DNA of 64,000 nt from Amycolatopsis keratiniphila subsp. keratiniphila (lineage in GTDB: Bacteria; Actinomycetota; Actinomycetes; Mycobacteriales; Pseudonocardiaceae). The notes beneath the pieces were generated by a model. That model did no database searches and was not told where the DNA came from. It saw only the letters and a list, made by a program, of their open reading frames with translations. The position numbers and the translations under genes are program-made. This document shows, piece after piece, positions 1 through 8,335 of the stretch. The stretch's first letter is position 1. The number at the start of each line of letters is the position of its first letter. The stretch is from assembly GCF_001620365.2 (NCBI RefSeq), contig NZ_LQMT02000042.1, forward strand, positions 124,001 to 188,000. The letters run 5' to 3'.

Positions 1-1
1 C

Positions 2-325
2 GAACTGCAGCAGGCGCTCATGTCCGGATCCATCCGCGCGAAGCGCTGCGCGCTGTGGCATGTTCTGCGGCAGCAGCACAAGGAACTGCGTTACGACGAC
101 GTGGATTTCCGCGCGGGTGAGGTCGAGGTCATCCTCGACCGTGAGGTGCTGGAGAAGCTGCACGACGCCGTGCAGACCGCGACCGGTGTCCCGGAGGACA
201 AGCGGCGCGCCGCGGTCGCCGCGCTCAAGGCGCAGCTCGACAAGAGCGACGAGGGCCAGGCGGACGAGGTGCCCGCCCCGGCGGGAAAAGCGCCATCGAA
301 GAAAAAGCCCGCAAGTACTGCCTGA
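2..325 (+). CDS. Phage tail assembly chaperone, short form (5' partial)
   Basis: The reading frame is open from the window edge and continues upstream, so the ATG at 20 is probably internal; residues encoded before it (ELQQAL) fit the same protein. The visible part contains RAKRCALWHVLRQQHKEL and DVDFRAGEVEV, a pattern seen in tail assembly chaperones of actinophages, then a Lys/Pro/Ala-rich tail ending at a TGA. It lies directly upstream of the tape measure gene, the standard place for the chaperone that coats the tape measure during tail assembly. A slippery heptamer near its end allows a longer frameshift product. The family call rests on position and pattern. Confidence 0.75.
   Translation, partial: ELQQALMSGSIRAKRCALWHVLRQQHKELRYDDVDFRAGEVEVILDREVLEKLHDAVQTATGVPEDKRRAAVAALKAQLDKSDEGQADEVPAPAGKAPSKKKPASTA
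283..289 (+). promoter_or_regulatory. Programmed -1 frameshift slippery site GGGAAAA
   Basis: The zero frame reads GCG GGA AAA GCG, so the heptamer is phased G GGA AAA, the X XXY YYZ arrangement needed for simultaneous P- and A-site slippage. The same class of signal (G GGA AAG) drives the lambda G/GT tail chaperone shift. After a -1 slip, the frame stays open to the TAG at 442-444. Confidence 0.8.
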
Positions 326-444
326 GAATCTCCGAGATTCTGCACATTCGGCCGTGGGAACTCGGGCTACTCACGGTCTCGCAGTTCCACGCGGCGTGTG
401 CGTACATCGACCAAATCGTTGAGGCACAACAAAAAACTTCATAG
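289..444 (+). CDS. Tail assembly chaperone, frameshift extension (T-like part)
   Basis: This open stretch has no start codon of its own; it is reached by a -1 slip at 283-289. It adds about 51 residues beginning SAIEEKARKYCLRISEILH and ending AQQKTS. The extension contains IRPWELGLLTVSQF and AACAYID, a helical pattern typical of the second chaperone segment found before tape measure genes in many siphoviruses. In such phages the long form is made at a few percent of the short form and links tape measure to tail tube protein. The fusion is inferred from frame, slippery site and position, 15 bp before the tape measure start. Confidence 0.75.
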   Translation, partial: SAIEEKARKYCLRISEILHIRPWELGLLTVSQFHAACAYIDQIVEAQQKTS

Positions 445-459
445 CGGTGAGGGGGTGTC

Positions 460-2610
460 ATGGCGTCCGATACGTCCCTGCTGTTCGACATCCTCGGCCG
501 TGACGGCGTGTCTAGTGTGTTCCGGGAAATCCGGCGGGAGGCACTCGTCACGGCGGGGGTGATGCGCGCCGCGGGCGAACAGACCGCGGGCATGGCGGCG
601 AGCAACGCGCAGAGCATCCTCGGTCTCACGCAGAAACTCGCGTTGTTCGGCGCGGCCGCGTCCGCGTCCGCACTGGTCGCCGGTGGCGCGCTCGCCGCGG
701 TGCCGCTGGCGTTCGCCGGTATCGGCGCCTTGGTGCTCAAGGAGAACGCCGTTGTACAGCAGGCGTTTTCCTCGCTCGGCTCACACGTCAAGTCGCAGCT
801 CACGACGTTGGCGGCGCCGCTGGTGCCGGTGTTCGCGGGAATCGCGCGTGAGCTGCGCGTGACGTTCGATCAGCTCGCCCCAGCTTTTGGGCAGATCTTC
901 GCGGCGATGGAAATTCCCCTGATGACGCTGACCGAAGGGGTGACCGGATTCGCATTTCAGGCCATGCCGGGGCTGGTGACCGCGACACAAGCGGCCGGAC
1001 CTGCGTTTGAAGGGATCGCCGATTTCCTTGCCTCCCTTGGAGGTGGAGTCGGGCAGCTCATGGCGAACCTGTCGACCGCGTCCGCGGCCGCCGGGCAAGC
1101 GTTCTCGGCGCTCGGCCCTGCGTTGGCCGAAATCCTCGGCCTGGTCGGCGCGGTTCTCGCCACGCTCGCTCAAGCGGGAGGCCCGATCCTCGAGGCGCTG
1201 CTGCCCGTGATTGTGTCCATTGTGGACGGTCTGGCGGGTGCGCTGATCCCGGTGATCCAGAGTCTCGGCCCGATTTTCGTGCAGGTCGCGACCGCTCTCG
1301 GGCCGCTCGCCGACGCGCTCGTCGGGCTGTTCGAGGCGGCCGGACCCGCCGTGACGGAGATCTTTTCGCAGCTCGGCGGGCTACTCACCGGCTCGCTGAT
1401 CCCGGCGCTGACGCAAGTCCTGCAGGCGGTCACCCCGCTGGTGCCCGCGCTACTGTCGCTGCTCTCGCCTATCCTGCCGTTGGTGCCCGCGGTCGCCGAG
1501 ATCGCCGCGTCGTTCGCTACCGCGCTCGCGCCGATCCTGGTGCAACTGGTGCCGATCGTGTCGCAGATCGCGACCCTGATCTCGCAGTTCGCGGCCGATA
1601 CGCTGCGGCAGCTCGCCGCTGCGATCGTGCCGCTTCTGCCGACTCTCGGTCAGCTCGCGTCCACCCTCGGTGGCGCGATTCTCCAAATCCTGCAAGCGAT
1701 CTCACCCGTGCTCGGCTCGCTCATCGGCGCGTTCGTGCAGCTGCTACCGCCGCTGGTGGGGCTTCTGCCGCCGATCGTCGAACTCGCGGTCGCGCTGACG
1801 CCGCTGATCGTGCTGGTGGCCGATCTCGCCGCGTGGCTGATCAACACCTTGGCGCCCGCGTTCACGTTCTTGGTGACGCACATCGTGCAGTTCCACGCGT
1901 TTACGTTCCAGCTGTTGGGCGCCGTGATCGGGTTCGTCGTCGACGTTTTCGGTGGTGCCTGGGAATGGGTGAAGAACGCGACCGGTCGCGCGATCGACGG
2001 GATCAAGAACATTGTCGGCTGGTTCGGCAACCTGCCGGGCATGATCTCGGGGTGGTTCGGCGAGGTCGTGCGCTGGATCCGAACCCGCTGGGACGAAGCA
2101 GTGTCCTTTGTGGCCGGTATCCCTGGGCGGATCCTCGGCGCACTCGGCGATCTCGGCGGGCTGCTGGTCGGTGCTGGACGTGCGATCCTCGACGGTTTCC
2201 TACGTGGCCTCAAGAACGCGTGGGGTGCTGTCACCGATTTCGTGGGCGGCATCGCGTCGTGGATCGCCGACCACAAGGGCCCGCTGTCGTATGACCGGAG
2301 GTTGTTGCAGCCCGCCGGTGAGGCGATCATGCAGGGCTTTCACGATTCCTTGGTCGAGAACTTCGGTTTGGTGCAGGGGTTCGTGCGCACGATCGGCCCG
2401 TCGATCGCCGCCAGTGCGGGCGGTCTCGGCGGAACGCTCGGCGCCGGATACGGCCCGCCCGGTGGCGGCCCGCCCGGCGCGGCCGCGGCCGCCGGCGGAT
2501 CCGGCGGCCGGTCTCTGGTCCACATCGAGCACTACCACCCACCCGCCGACGCGCCGCCCGGCGAGGTCGCGCGCGATCTCGACTGGTTTTCCAAGAGCGG
2601 GGGTTACTGA
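460..2610 (+). CDS. Tail tape measure protein
   Basis: This 716-residue protein is almost wholly hydrophobic or helical, with long runs of repeated PLVPALLSL-like and LVPIVSQIA-like segments between about residues 200 and 480 and a Gly/Pro-rich C-terminus. Tape measure proteins set siphovirus tail length and enter the cell during DNA injection; this one is short for the class and predicts a short tail, if length scaling holds. The region around residues 510-590 (VWEWVKNATGRAIDGI-type amphipathic helices) matches the family's C-terminal half. It starts at ATG 460 behind a G-rich ribosome binding site and its stop overlaps the next start (ATGA at 2607-2612 region). Confidence 0.85.
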   Translation: MASDTSLLFDILGRDGVSSVFREIRREALVTAGVMRAAGEQTAGMAASNAQSILGLTQKLALFGAAASASALVAGGALAAVPLAFAGIGALVLKENAVVQQAFSSLGSHVKSQLTTLAAPLVPVFAGIARELRVTFDQLAPAFGQIFAAMEIPLMTLTEGVTGFAFQAMPGLVTATQAAGPAFEGIADFLASLGGGVGQLMANLSTASAAAGQAFSALGPALAEILGLVGAVLATLAQAGGPILEALLPVIVSIVDGLAGALIPVIQSLGPIFVQVATALGPLADALVGLFEAAGPAVTEIFSQLGGLLTGSLIPALTQVLQAVTPLVPALLSLLSPILPLVPAVAEIAASFATALAPILVQLVPIVSQIATLISQFAADTLRQLAAAIVPLLPTLGQLASTLGGAILQILQAISPVLGSLIGAFVQLLPPLVGLLPPIVELAVALTPLIVLVADLAAWLINTLAPAFTFLVTHIVQFHAFTFQLLGAVIGFVVDVFGGAWEWVKNATGRAIDGIKNIVGWFGNLPGMISGWFGEVVRWIRTRWDEAVSFVAGIPGRILGALGDLGGLLVGAGRAILDGFLRGLKNAWGAVTDFVGGIASWIADHKGPLSYDRRLLQPAGEAIMQGFHDSLVENFGLVQGFVRTIGPSIAASAGGLGGTLGAGYGPPGGGPPGAAAAAGGSGGRSLVHIEHYHPPADAPPGEVARDLDWFSKSGGY

Positions 2611-3497
2611 TGGCGGGCGAGCTGGTGACCCTCGACGGTCAGGTCGAGTGGCGCGACACCCTGCTCGGCACCGACACCGTGTTCGGCACAACCCGGATCA
2701 CCGGCCTGTGGGACCTGCCGGGGCAGCGCGGCGGAAACACCGCGCTGCCCGGCTACCACGGCAGCTACCTCGGTCAGCTGCTCTCCACCGACCGCGAGGT
2801 CGTGTGGGAGTGGAAGTACCTCGGCGATCATCCCGGACTGCCGGCCGCGCTGGACACGCTGCGCCGGATCACCGCACCGGGCGAGAACCCGGACAACGAG
2901 GCGTTGGTGATCCAGCTCGACGGGCGGCCCATGCTCGTGAACGCGCGCGTGAAGCGCCGGGCGATCCCAACCGACCTCATGTATGCGAACGTCGGCTACG
3001 TCGCCGGTGCGGTCTCCTGGGAGGCCAACGACCCGCGGTTGTACAGCGTGGCCGAGAAGACGGTCAGCACCCGGCTCGCGGTGCCTGCCGGGGGCGGGCT
3101 CGACTTCGGATCCGGCGGTCTGGACTTCGGATCGGGCGGGCTCGACTTCGGCCTCGGCACCACCGGCGGGCAAGCGATCGCCACCAACGACGGGCACGTG
3201 CCCACGTGGCCCGTGCTCGAGATCACCGGCCCGGTGCCCGGACCACAGATCATCTACGGCGGCCGCGTCCTGATGTTCGATCCCGCGTGGACCGTCCTCG
3301 CCGGACAGACGTTGCGGATCGATACCGCGCCCGGTGCCCGCACCGTGCTGATCAACGGCGTGAGCGTGCGGCAACGGCTGTTCGTCGCGCAGTGGACACC
3401 GCTCGAACCCGGTGTCGCGACCCGGATCCAGTTCACCGGCGCCGCCTACGACCCGGCCGCCGAACTCCGCGCCACGTGGCGCGACGCCTACCAATGA
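2610..3497 (+). CDS. Distal tail (Dit-like) protein
   Basis: The 295-residue product follows the tape measure gene with a 1-base overlap, the usual position of the distal tail protein that forms the hub between tail tube and baseplate. The N-terminal half (GTTRITGLWDLPG, DHPGLPAALDTLRR) and the DPR motif near residue 146 fit the phage tail family fold; the C-terminal half looks like a beta-sandwich. Residues about 162-183 hold three copies of GGLDFGS in a row, an unusual low-complexity linker that probably joins the two domains. Function is assigned from gene order and general pattern rather than from a diagnostic motif. Confidence 0.65.
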   Translation: MAGELVTLDGQVEWRDTLLGTDTVFGTTRITGLWDLPGQRGGNTALPGYHGSYLGQLLSTDREVVWEWKYLGDHPGLPAALDTLRRITAPGENPDNEALVIQLDGRPMLVNARVKRRAIPTDLMYANVGYVAGAVSWEANDPRLYSVAEKTVSTRLAVPAGGGLDFGSGGLDFGSGGLDFGLGTTGGQAIATNDGHVPTWPVLEITGPVPGPQIIYGGRVLMFDPAWTVLAGQTLRIDTAPGARTVLINGVSVRQRLFVAQWTPLEPGVATRIQFTGAAYDPAAELRATWRDAYQ

Positions 3498-3512
3498 GAA
3501 GGGGGTTTTCCC

Positions 3513-4724
3513 GTGGCTGAGCGTGATAGCTGGGCGACCATGAACGGCGCTACCCGCGTGGTCGACGCCGAGGATTCCCGCGTGGCGTTCGGCGCGCTGC
3601 TGCAGCCCGGCGCGACCGCGACCGCGAAAAGCGTCGGGATTATCAACTCTGCGGGGTCGCCGGGGCTGGTCTCCGCGACCGCGCCGACCCCGGACGTCAA
3701 CGTCAAGGTGTTCGCGTTTCAGGCCGTCATCCCGGCCACCCGCGGCATGGGTCCGTACATCGCCACGCTCGACGCCGACAAGACCCTCAACGTCTTGGGC
3801 GCCGACCCCGCGGACCCGTCCAACGCCCGCCGTGACCTGATCATCGCCCGGCAGACCGACACCTACTACGCCGACGGCTCGACCGCGTACACGGTGCTGC
3901 GGATCAAGGGCACCCCGGCAGGATCCCCGGTCGACCCCGACCCGACGCAAGGCGGGCTCTACCCCGACTATCTGCTGCTGGCGCGGATCCGGATCGCCGC
4001 CGGCGCGACCACGGTCACCGGCGCGATGATCGACGACCTGCGCCCGGCGCGCGTGGTCGGGCTCGGCGGTGTCGTCCCGGTCGCGTCGCTGACCGAACGC
4101 GCCGCACTGCCGGCGGTTCCGGGGCTCACGATCTACCGGCGCGACAAGGGATGGACCGAGGTCTACAACTCGACGGCGGGCACGTGGCAGTGCCAGGGCA
4201 CCGTGACCACGGGCGCGCTCGCCGACATCACCCATCCCTACACCGGGCAGCTGGCGATCCTCACCACCGACAACTACATGTACCGGTGGACCGGGTCCGC
4301 GTGGGTCGTGGTGGCCAACGTGTCGGGCACGACGCCGGGCGGTGACTGGGAACTCGGCGACCAAGGGATCGGCACGCCGACGCTGTTGACGAACTGGAGC
4401 GTTGTCACCCCGCCGGTGGGGCTGTCGCTCGCCGCGGGCGTGTTCACCGTGAACGTTCCCGGATGGTGGCACGTCACCTGCTCGGTGCGGTTCAACAACG
4501 CCACCGCCGACAAGTACGTGTTCGTGGCAGGCACCGGTCCCGGCAACGTCTGGGGCAAGGATTCAACGTCCGCCGCGGCGAACTCGCAAGCGATCGCGAC
4601 AAAGAAGCTTGTCGCCGGGCAGCAGTTCCGGTGCTACGCCTACGCCGGGTCGCCGTCGACTGCTGTTCACGAGGGCGCGGGCGATGACGTGCCCGGTGTC
4701 AGCGCGGTGTGGTTGGGGCCCTGA
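3513..4724 (+). CDS. Minor tail protein with C1q-like C-terminal domain (candidate receptor-binding protein)
   Basis: This 403-residue protein starts at GTG 3513 behind a GGGGG ribosome binding site. The first 180 residues (ATMNGATRVVDAEDSRVA, TYYADGSTAYTVLRI, PDYLLLARIRI) resemble baseplate or upper-fibre proteins of actinophages. The last 130 residues include PGWWHVTCSVRFNN and a series of short beta strands ending in VSAVWLGP, the look of a C1q/TNF jelly-roll domain used by many phages to bind surface glycans. It therefore may contact the host surface. Its stop overlaps the next start (TGATGG at 4722-4727). The domain call is by eye. Confidence 0.6.
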   Translation: MAERDSWATMNGATRVVDAEDSRVAFGALLQPGATATAKSVGIINSAGSPGLVSATAPTPDVNVKVFAFQAVIPATRGMGPYIATLDADKTLNVLGADPADPSNARRDLIIARQTDTYYADGSTAYTVLRIKGTPAGSPVDPDPTQGGLYPDYLLLARIRIAAGATTVTGAMIDDLRPARVVGLGGVVPVASLTERAALPAVPGLTIYRRDKGWTEVYNSTAGTWQCQGTVTTGALADITHPYTGQLAILTTDNYMYRWTGSAWVVVANVSGTTPGGDWELGDQGIGTPTLLTNWSVVTPPVGLSLAAGVFTVNVPGWWHVTCSVRFNNATADKYVFVAGTGPGNVWGKDSTSAAANSQAIATKKLVAGQQFRCYAYAGSPSTAVHEGAGDDVPGVSAVWLGP

Positions 4725-5863
4725 TGGCGGCGCCGATCTACACCTACATGGTGCACGACCTGCTGACCAACGCTCCGCTCGCCGAACTCCCGTTGTCCAA
4801 TGTGGAGTATTCCAAGCGGCTCAACGATTCGGGGTCGGCGCGCGGAGCGTTCTCCGTCGAGTCGAGGACGAACCCGTTCCGCAAGGTGCGGGATCCGTAC
4901 GACCTCACGATGCCCGGCCGCCGGTGCCTGTACGTCTACCGCGACGACAAGGTGATGTGGGGCGGCATCATCTGGACCCGCCGCTACAACTCGACCAGCC
5001 GCACGGTGGAGGTGGGTTGCGGCGACTGGTGGACGTATTTCGACCACCGCAAGGTGTTGCCGCTGCTGTCGTTCCCGGTGGCGCCCGCCTACGACATCGC
5101 CGAAATGCGGCTCACGTTCGGCGGCGATCAGAACGACATCGCCCGCGATCTTGTCGCCTCGGCGCAAGCGCACCCCGGCGGCGATCTCGGCATCGTCGCC
5201 GATGCGTCGCTGTCGCTGATCGACCGAACCCGGCAGTACGCGGGTTACGAACTGTCGTGGGTGGGGGAGGCGCTGCGGCAGCTCGCCGGGGTCGAGGGCG
5301 GCGCCGACATGATGTTCGACTCTGGCGGGCCCGACGCGAACGGCCGGCCAACCCGGTTGTTCCGGCAGGGCGAACCGTGGCTCGGCCAGCAAGGCAGTCC
5401 GTGGGTGTTCGAGTTCGGCGCGAACCTCATCGACTACACGTGGCCATCGGACGCGACCCGGTACGCCTCCCGCGGGTTCGCCACCGGCGAGGGTTCCGAC
5501 GACGGGACGTTGATCGCCGCCGCCGAGGACACCAGCCGATACGCCGGCGGTTTCCCCCTCATCGAATCGGAGACCGCCTACACCACCGTGTCGAACGTCG
5601 ACACGCTGCAGCAGCACGCCGACGCCGACCTGTTCGCCTCGCGTCTCCCGGTCGTCCTGCCGGAACTCGAGATACGCGGCGACCGGTCACCGATCGTCGG
5701 CGAATGGGGACTCGGCGACGACGCGCACGTGATCATCGAGGACGACTTCGTGCCCGCCGGGATCGACACCAGCCTGCGGATCATCGGCATGTCGATCAAA
5801 CCCGGCGAGGACAGGGAAACCGTCCGGCTCACCTGCGGCCCGCTGCTCGACGACGTCGCCTGA
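4724..5863 (+). CDS. Minor tail protein (tail hub / Tal-like)
   Basis: The 379-residue product begins at ATG 4724, which overlaps the stop of the previous gene; an in-frame GTG at 4709 is less likely. The sequence MVHDLLTNAPLAELPLSN and EYSKRLNDSGSARGAFSVE is typical of actinophage minor tail proteins that sit after the distal tail protein and form the hub. The C-terminal part (PELEIRGDRSP, DDFVPAGIDTSLRIIGMSI) is rich in beta strands. No lysin or protease motif is visible, so it is called a structural hub component only. Confidence 0.6.
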   Translation: MAAPIYTYMVHDLLTNAPLAELPLSNVEYSKRLNDSGSARGAFSVESRTNPFRKVRDPYDLTMPGRRCLYVYRDDKVMWGGIIWTRRYNSTSRTVEVGCGDWWTYFDHRKVLPLLSFPVAPAYDIAEMRLTFGGDQNDIARDLVASAQAHPGGDLGIVADASLSLIDRTRQYAGYELSWVGEALRQLAGVEGGADMMFDSGGPDANGRPTRLFRQGEPWLGQQGSPWVFEFGANLIDYTWPSDATRYASRGFATGEGSDDGTLIAAAEDTSRYAGGFPLIESETAYTTVSNVDTLQQHADADLFASRLPVVLPELEIRGDRSPIVGEWGLGDDAHVIIEDDFVPAGIDTSLRIIGMSIKPGEDRETVRLTCGPLLDDVA

Positions 5864-5881
5864 ATCGAAAGGACACACCAC

Positions 5882-6640
5882 GTGGGGCAGCTCAACCAGC
5901 CGTCGAACCTGGTCGACCGGGTATCCAAGCTCGAGCGCGCGCTCGAGGCGTTCCGGAAACTGTCCGGCCTCACCTCGGCCATCATCCGCCGAGGCGGCAT
6001 CACTCTGCTCGACGACTCGTTTCTCAAGGTGGTCGACGACCAGGGAACCCGGATTCTCTACATCGGACCGAACAGCGAGGGCAAACAAGTTTTCGCGCTC
6101 CGTCGGGAGAACGGCACCGTGATCCTGCAGGGGGACTACTTCGCCGGTGAACCGTTCTTCGCGATGCGCGACCAGAACAACGTGATCTTGTTTTCCGACA
6201 ACGCCGCCGGGTTGGGCGGGATGGCGCGGCCGTGGCTGCCCATCCCGATGTATCCGAAGTTCGTGGTGGAAAGCGACGTTCCGCCGAATCCGGAACTTGG
6301 CTTCACCTACGACTACATGTTCATTGACAACTCTCAGTTGGCATCGGAAAAGGTCCTTTGGCAAGGCCGCGCGAGCGTGCTCCACAAGTTCGTGGAGCTG
6401 CGAGTGGTGACAGGTCGCGCGATCGGCGGGAGCCACGTTCCCCGATACAGGCTGAAGTTCAACGGCACCACGGTCGGTCAGTGGACCGACATCGGGCTGT
6501 CGAACGTCATACGCGGACCGTACGACATTTCGGAGTGGCTCGACCAGAACGACGTGTCCGTGCAACTGACCTGCAGTCTCGATACCGGCGGCGCCGGGTC
6601 GACTGCCTGCCAGATCGACAGCGTCTACATGCGACAGTAA
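5882..6640 (+). CDS. Minor tail or fibre protein
   Basis: This 252-residue protein starts at GTG 5882 after an AAAGGA site. Residues 8-30 (NLVDRVSKLERALEAFRKL) form a short coiled coil typical of trimeric fibre stems, followed by repeated strand-turn units (LKVVDDQGTRILYIGPNSEG, FALRRENGTVILQGDYF, FAMRDQNNVILFSD). The C-terminal 110 residues may be a small beta-sandwich. It is co-oriented and tightly spaced with the tail genes on both sides, so it is likely part of the baseplate or side fibres. No closer function can be given from the sequence. Confidence 0.6.
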   Translation: MGQLNQPSNLVDRVSKLERALEAFRKLSGLTSAIIRRGGITLLDDSFLKVVDDQGTRILYIGPNSEGKQVFALRRENGTVILQGDYFAGEPFFAMRDQNNVILFSDNAAGLGGMARPWLPIPMYPKFVVESDVPPNPELGFTYDYMFIDNSQLASEKVLWQGRASVLHKFVELRVVTGRAIGGSHVPRYRLKFNGTTVGQWTDIGLSNVIRGPYDISEWLDQNDVSVQLTCSLDTGGAGSTACQIDSVYMRQ

Positions 6641-6652
6641 GGAGGGCGCGCG

Positions 6653-6964
6653 ATGCTCCCCGAACCCGGAAACCCTGTTAGCTGGCAGTACGTTCGTGAG
6701 GAGCTAGCCGCCCTGCGCACCGACTTGCACGGCGAACTCGGCGGTGTCCGGACTGACCTCGCCGACCTCGCCCGCGATCTCCGCGCGCACATGATGCAGC
6801 AGGGCCCGGAGATCGCCGTCATTAAACGTCGGCTCGACGAGATCGAACGCGACGTCGCCGACCTGCAAATGTCCAAAAAGGACACATGGAAATTCTGGGG
6901 AACGATCGCGGTTGCCGTGCTCGCCGTGGTCGTTTCCTGGTTGTTCACCCTGATCGGAAAGTGA
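6653..6964 (+). CDS. Small coiled-coil protein with C-terminal membrane anchor (lysis-region protein)
   Basis: The 103-residue product has a predicted coiled coil over residues 15-75 (VREELAALRTDLHGELGGV, IKRRLDEIERDVADLQ) and a single membrane helix at residues 83-100 (WGTIAVAVLAVVVSWLF). It lies between the fibre gene and the endolysin gene, with 6 bp to the latter. Proteins of this shape are common in actinophage lysis regions and have been suggested as holin partners or antiholins. The strong GGAGG site precedes ATG 6653. The lysis role is inferred from position and topology only. Confidence 0.6.
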   Translation: MLPEPGNPVSWQYVREELAALRTDLHGELGGVRTDLADLARDLRAHMMQQGPEIAVIKRRLDEIERDVADLQMSKKDTWKFWGTIAVAVLAVVVSWLFTLIGK

Positions 6965-6970
6965 GACACG

Positions 6971-7729
6971 ATGGGGAAACCCTGGTATGTGGCGAACTCG
7001 CTCGACATCCTGCTCGGTCAGGTCAACGCGATGGCGCCGGACCGCTCGCGCGTGTCCGACGGATCGATCGGCGACGCTGACCACTCGGCCCGGCTGTCGG
7101 ACCACAACCCGAACGACTACCGCAACAGCGCCGGGCGCTATCAGGTGTGCGCGCGGGACTTCACCCACGACCCCGGCGACCTCGACGGGCAGTGGCTCGC
7201 CGACCGGCTCACCACACACGCCGACCCGCGGCTCAAATATGTGATCTGGAACCGGCGCATCTGGACACCCGGCATCGGGTGGAAGTCCTACAGCGGGAAG
7301 AACCCGCACACGTCGCACGTGCACGTGTCCGTTGTCGCCGGATCCCGCGCCGACTCCACCGCGCTGTGGAACCTCGGCGCCGCAGGCGCCCCGAACCCGC
7401 CCAACCCACCCCGGCCCACCGGCCGAATCCTGATGACGGAGGACAACGTGGCCACTCTGCCCGCATCCATGACCACCACCTACGAGGTACTTGCCGTACC
7501 TCCGGCCGCTCAAGTGAGTCTGATCTTCGCGGCCAAGACGGTGATCTTCGGCGGTCACATCTACAACTGGACGCCCGACCCCGGCAAGGGAACCGGCGGC
7601 GACCCCGGCCGGTGGCGGACCGAGGTACAGGAAGGCGAGGAAATCCGGATCCCGCGCGGCACGTCGAAAGTCCACATCGAATACTCGTGCGCCTCGCCGG
7701 TGTCCGTGTTCATTCAGGCGATCGCGTGA
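6971..7729 (+). CDS. Endolysin, M15-like D-Ala-D-Ala peptidase fold
   Basis: This 252-residue protein carries the residues expected of an M15-type zinc peptidase: a histidine in DHSARLSDHNP (about residue 45), the aspartate of VCARDFTHD (about 62) and the histidine pair of HTSHVHVS (about 115). Such enzymes cut peptide bonds in peptidoglycan and release phage at the end of infection. Residues about 150-252 form a second, beta-rich domain that may target the wall. It sits between the coiled-coil membrane protein and the holin, and its stop overlaps the holin start (GTGA). No signal peptide is seen, so export would depend on the holin. Confidence 0.8.
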   Translation: MGKPWYVANSLDILLGQVNAMAPDRSRVSDGSIGDADHSARLSDHNPNDYRNSAGRYQVCARDFTHDPGDLDGQWLADRLTTHADPRLKYVIWNRRIWTPGIGWKSYSGKNPHTSHVHVSVVAGSRADSTALWNLGAAGAPNPPNPPRPTGRILMTEDNVATLPASMTTTYEVLAVPPAAQVSLIFAAKTVIFGGHIYNWTPDPGKGTGGDPGRWRTEVQEGEEIRIPRGTSKVHIEYSCASPVSVFIQAIA

Positions 7730-8061
7730 CCGCGCAGCACGGTAGCCCGGTCGACGAACCGGGACTCGGCGCCCGGCTCGCCGCGGTCGCCCGCCGGTTC
7801 TGGAAACTGCTCGGCGCCGTCGCCGGTGGCGCGACCGGGGTCGGGGTCGCGTCCGTCCTCGACGCCGTCGGGGTCGACGTCGGCCCGTCCGGCGCGGCCG
7901 GTATCGCCCTGGTCCTCGCCGCCATCGGGACGTGGCGGGCACCGCGGAACGTGACCGACCTCGCCGAGTGGCTCGGCGAGCTGCAGGCCCACGTCGCCGC
8001 GCAGGGCGGCGACCCCGCCCGGCTGCAGGACGGCGCGGGCGAACCGCCCCCGCGCACCTAA
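7726..8061 (+). CDS. Holin
   Basis: This 111-residue product starts at GTG 7726, overlapping the endolysin stop by 4 bases. After an amphipathic N-terminus it has two membrane segments, about residues 29-48 (LLGAVAGGATGVGVASVLDA) and 52-70 (GPSGAAGIALVLAAIGTW), followed by a charged tail. The segment GTWRAPRN after the second helix matches a pattern common in actinophage holins (GTYLAPKN-like). Holins form membrane lesions that time lysis. The gene is the last of the plus-strand late operon and is followed at once by a strong hairpin terminator. Alternative starts further upstream in the same frame only shadow the endolysin gene. Confidence 0.75.
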   Translation: MTAQHGSPVDEPGLGARLAAVARRFWKLLGAVAGGATGVGVASVLDAVGVDVGPSGAAGIALVLAAIGTWRAPRNVTDLAEWLGELQAHVAAQGGDPARLQDGAGEPPPRT

Positions 8062-8069
8062 CACACCAC

Positions 8070-8120
8070 GCGGCCGCCCCGCGCTACCCGTTCCGACGGG
8101 CAGCGCGGGGCGGCCGCTTT
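8070..8120 (+). terminator. Rho-independent-type terminator of phage late operon
   Basis: A perfect 16-bp stem pairs GCGGCCGCCCCGCGCT (8070-8085) with its complement at 8102-8117, with an inner CCCG/CGGG pair (8087-8090, 8097-8100) and a TTT after the stem. It starts 8 bp after the holin stop. The symmetric stem could also stop the opposing minus-strand operon that ends at 8192. Confidence 0.85.
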
Positions 8121-8191
8121 CATGTCCGGCGCAGTCGGCCCCGCGCCGGGTCGACCGCCGGCGGTTTAGCCGACTCGCCACCAATGGATGA

Positions 8192-8335
8192 TCACGGGCA
8201 ACTCCCATCGCAGTTCGGGGCCCCGCACTCGCAGGGCAGGTCGGGCAACTCTTCGCCGTAGCTCTTGCGGTACGCCTCTTTGCCTTCGTCGGTGTAGTTG
8301 CCGTCCTGAGACGTACCGTCGGGATTAGCCTTCAC
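8192..8335 (-). CDS. Small Cys-rich protein (47 aa), phage accessory operon
   Basis: This small gene starts at GTG 8335-8333, which overlaps the stop of the upstream gene (TAA at 8327-8325), and ends at TGA 8194-8192. The product reads acidic and Tyr-rich (DGNYTDEGKEAYRKSYGEEL) and ends in a CECGAPNCDGSC motif, four cysteines spaced like a small zinc-binding or knuckle fold. It is the last gene of the minus-strand operon. The function is unknown; small metal-binding proteins in phages often act on host polymerase or ribosome, but nothing here shows that. Confidence 0.7.
   Translation of the reverse strand: MKANPDGTSQDGNYTDEGKEAYRKSYGEELPDLPCECGAPNCDGSCP

Noticed and set aside
7714..8208. A minus-strand frame across the late terminator
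   Set aside because: It covers the perfect hairpin and antisense of the holin gene, its composition is Arg/Gly-rich, and no homologous pattern is seen.
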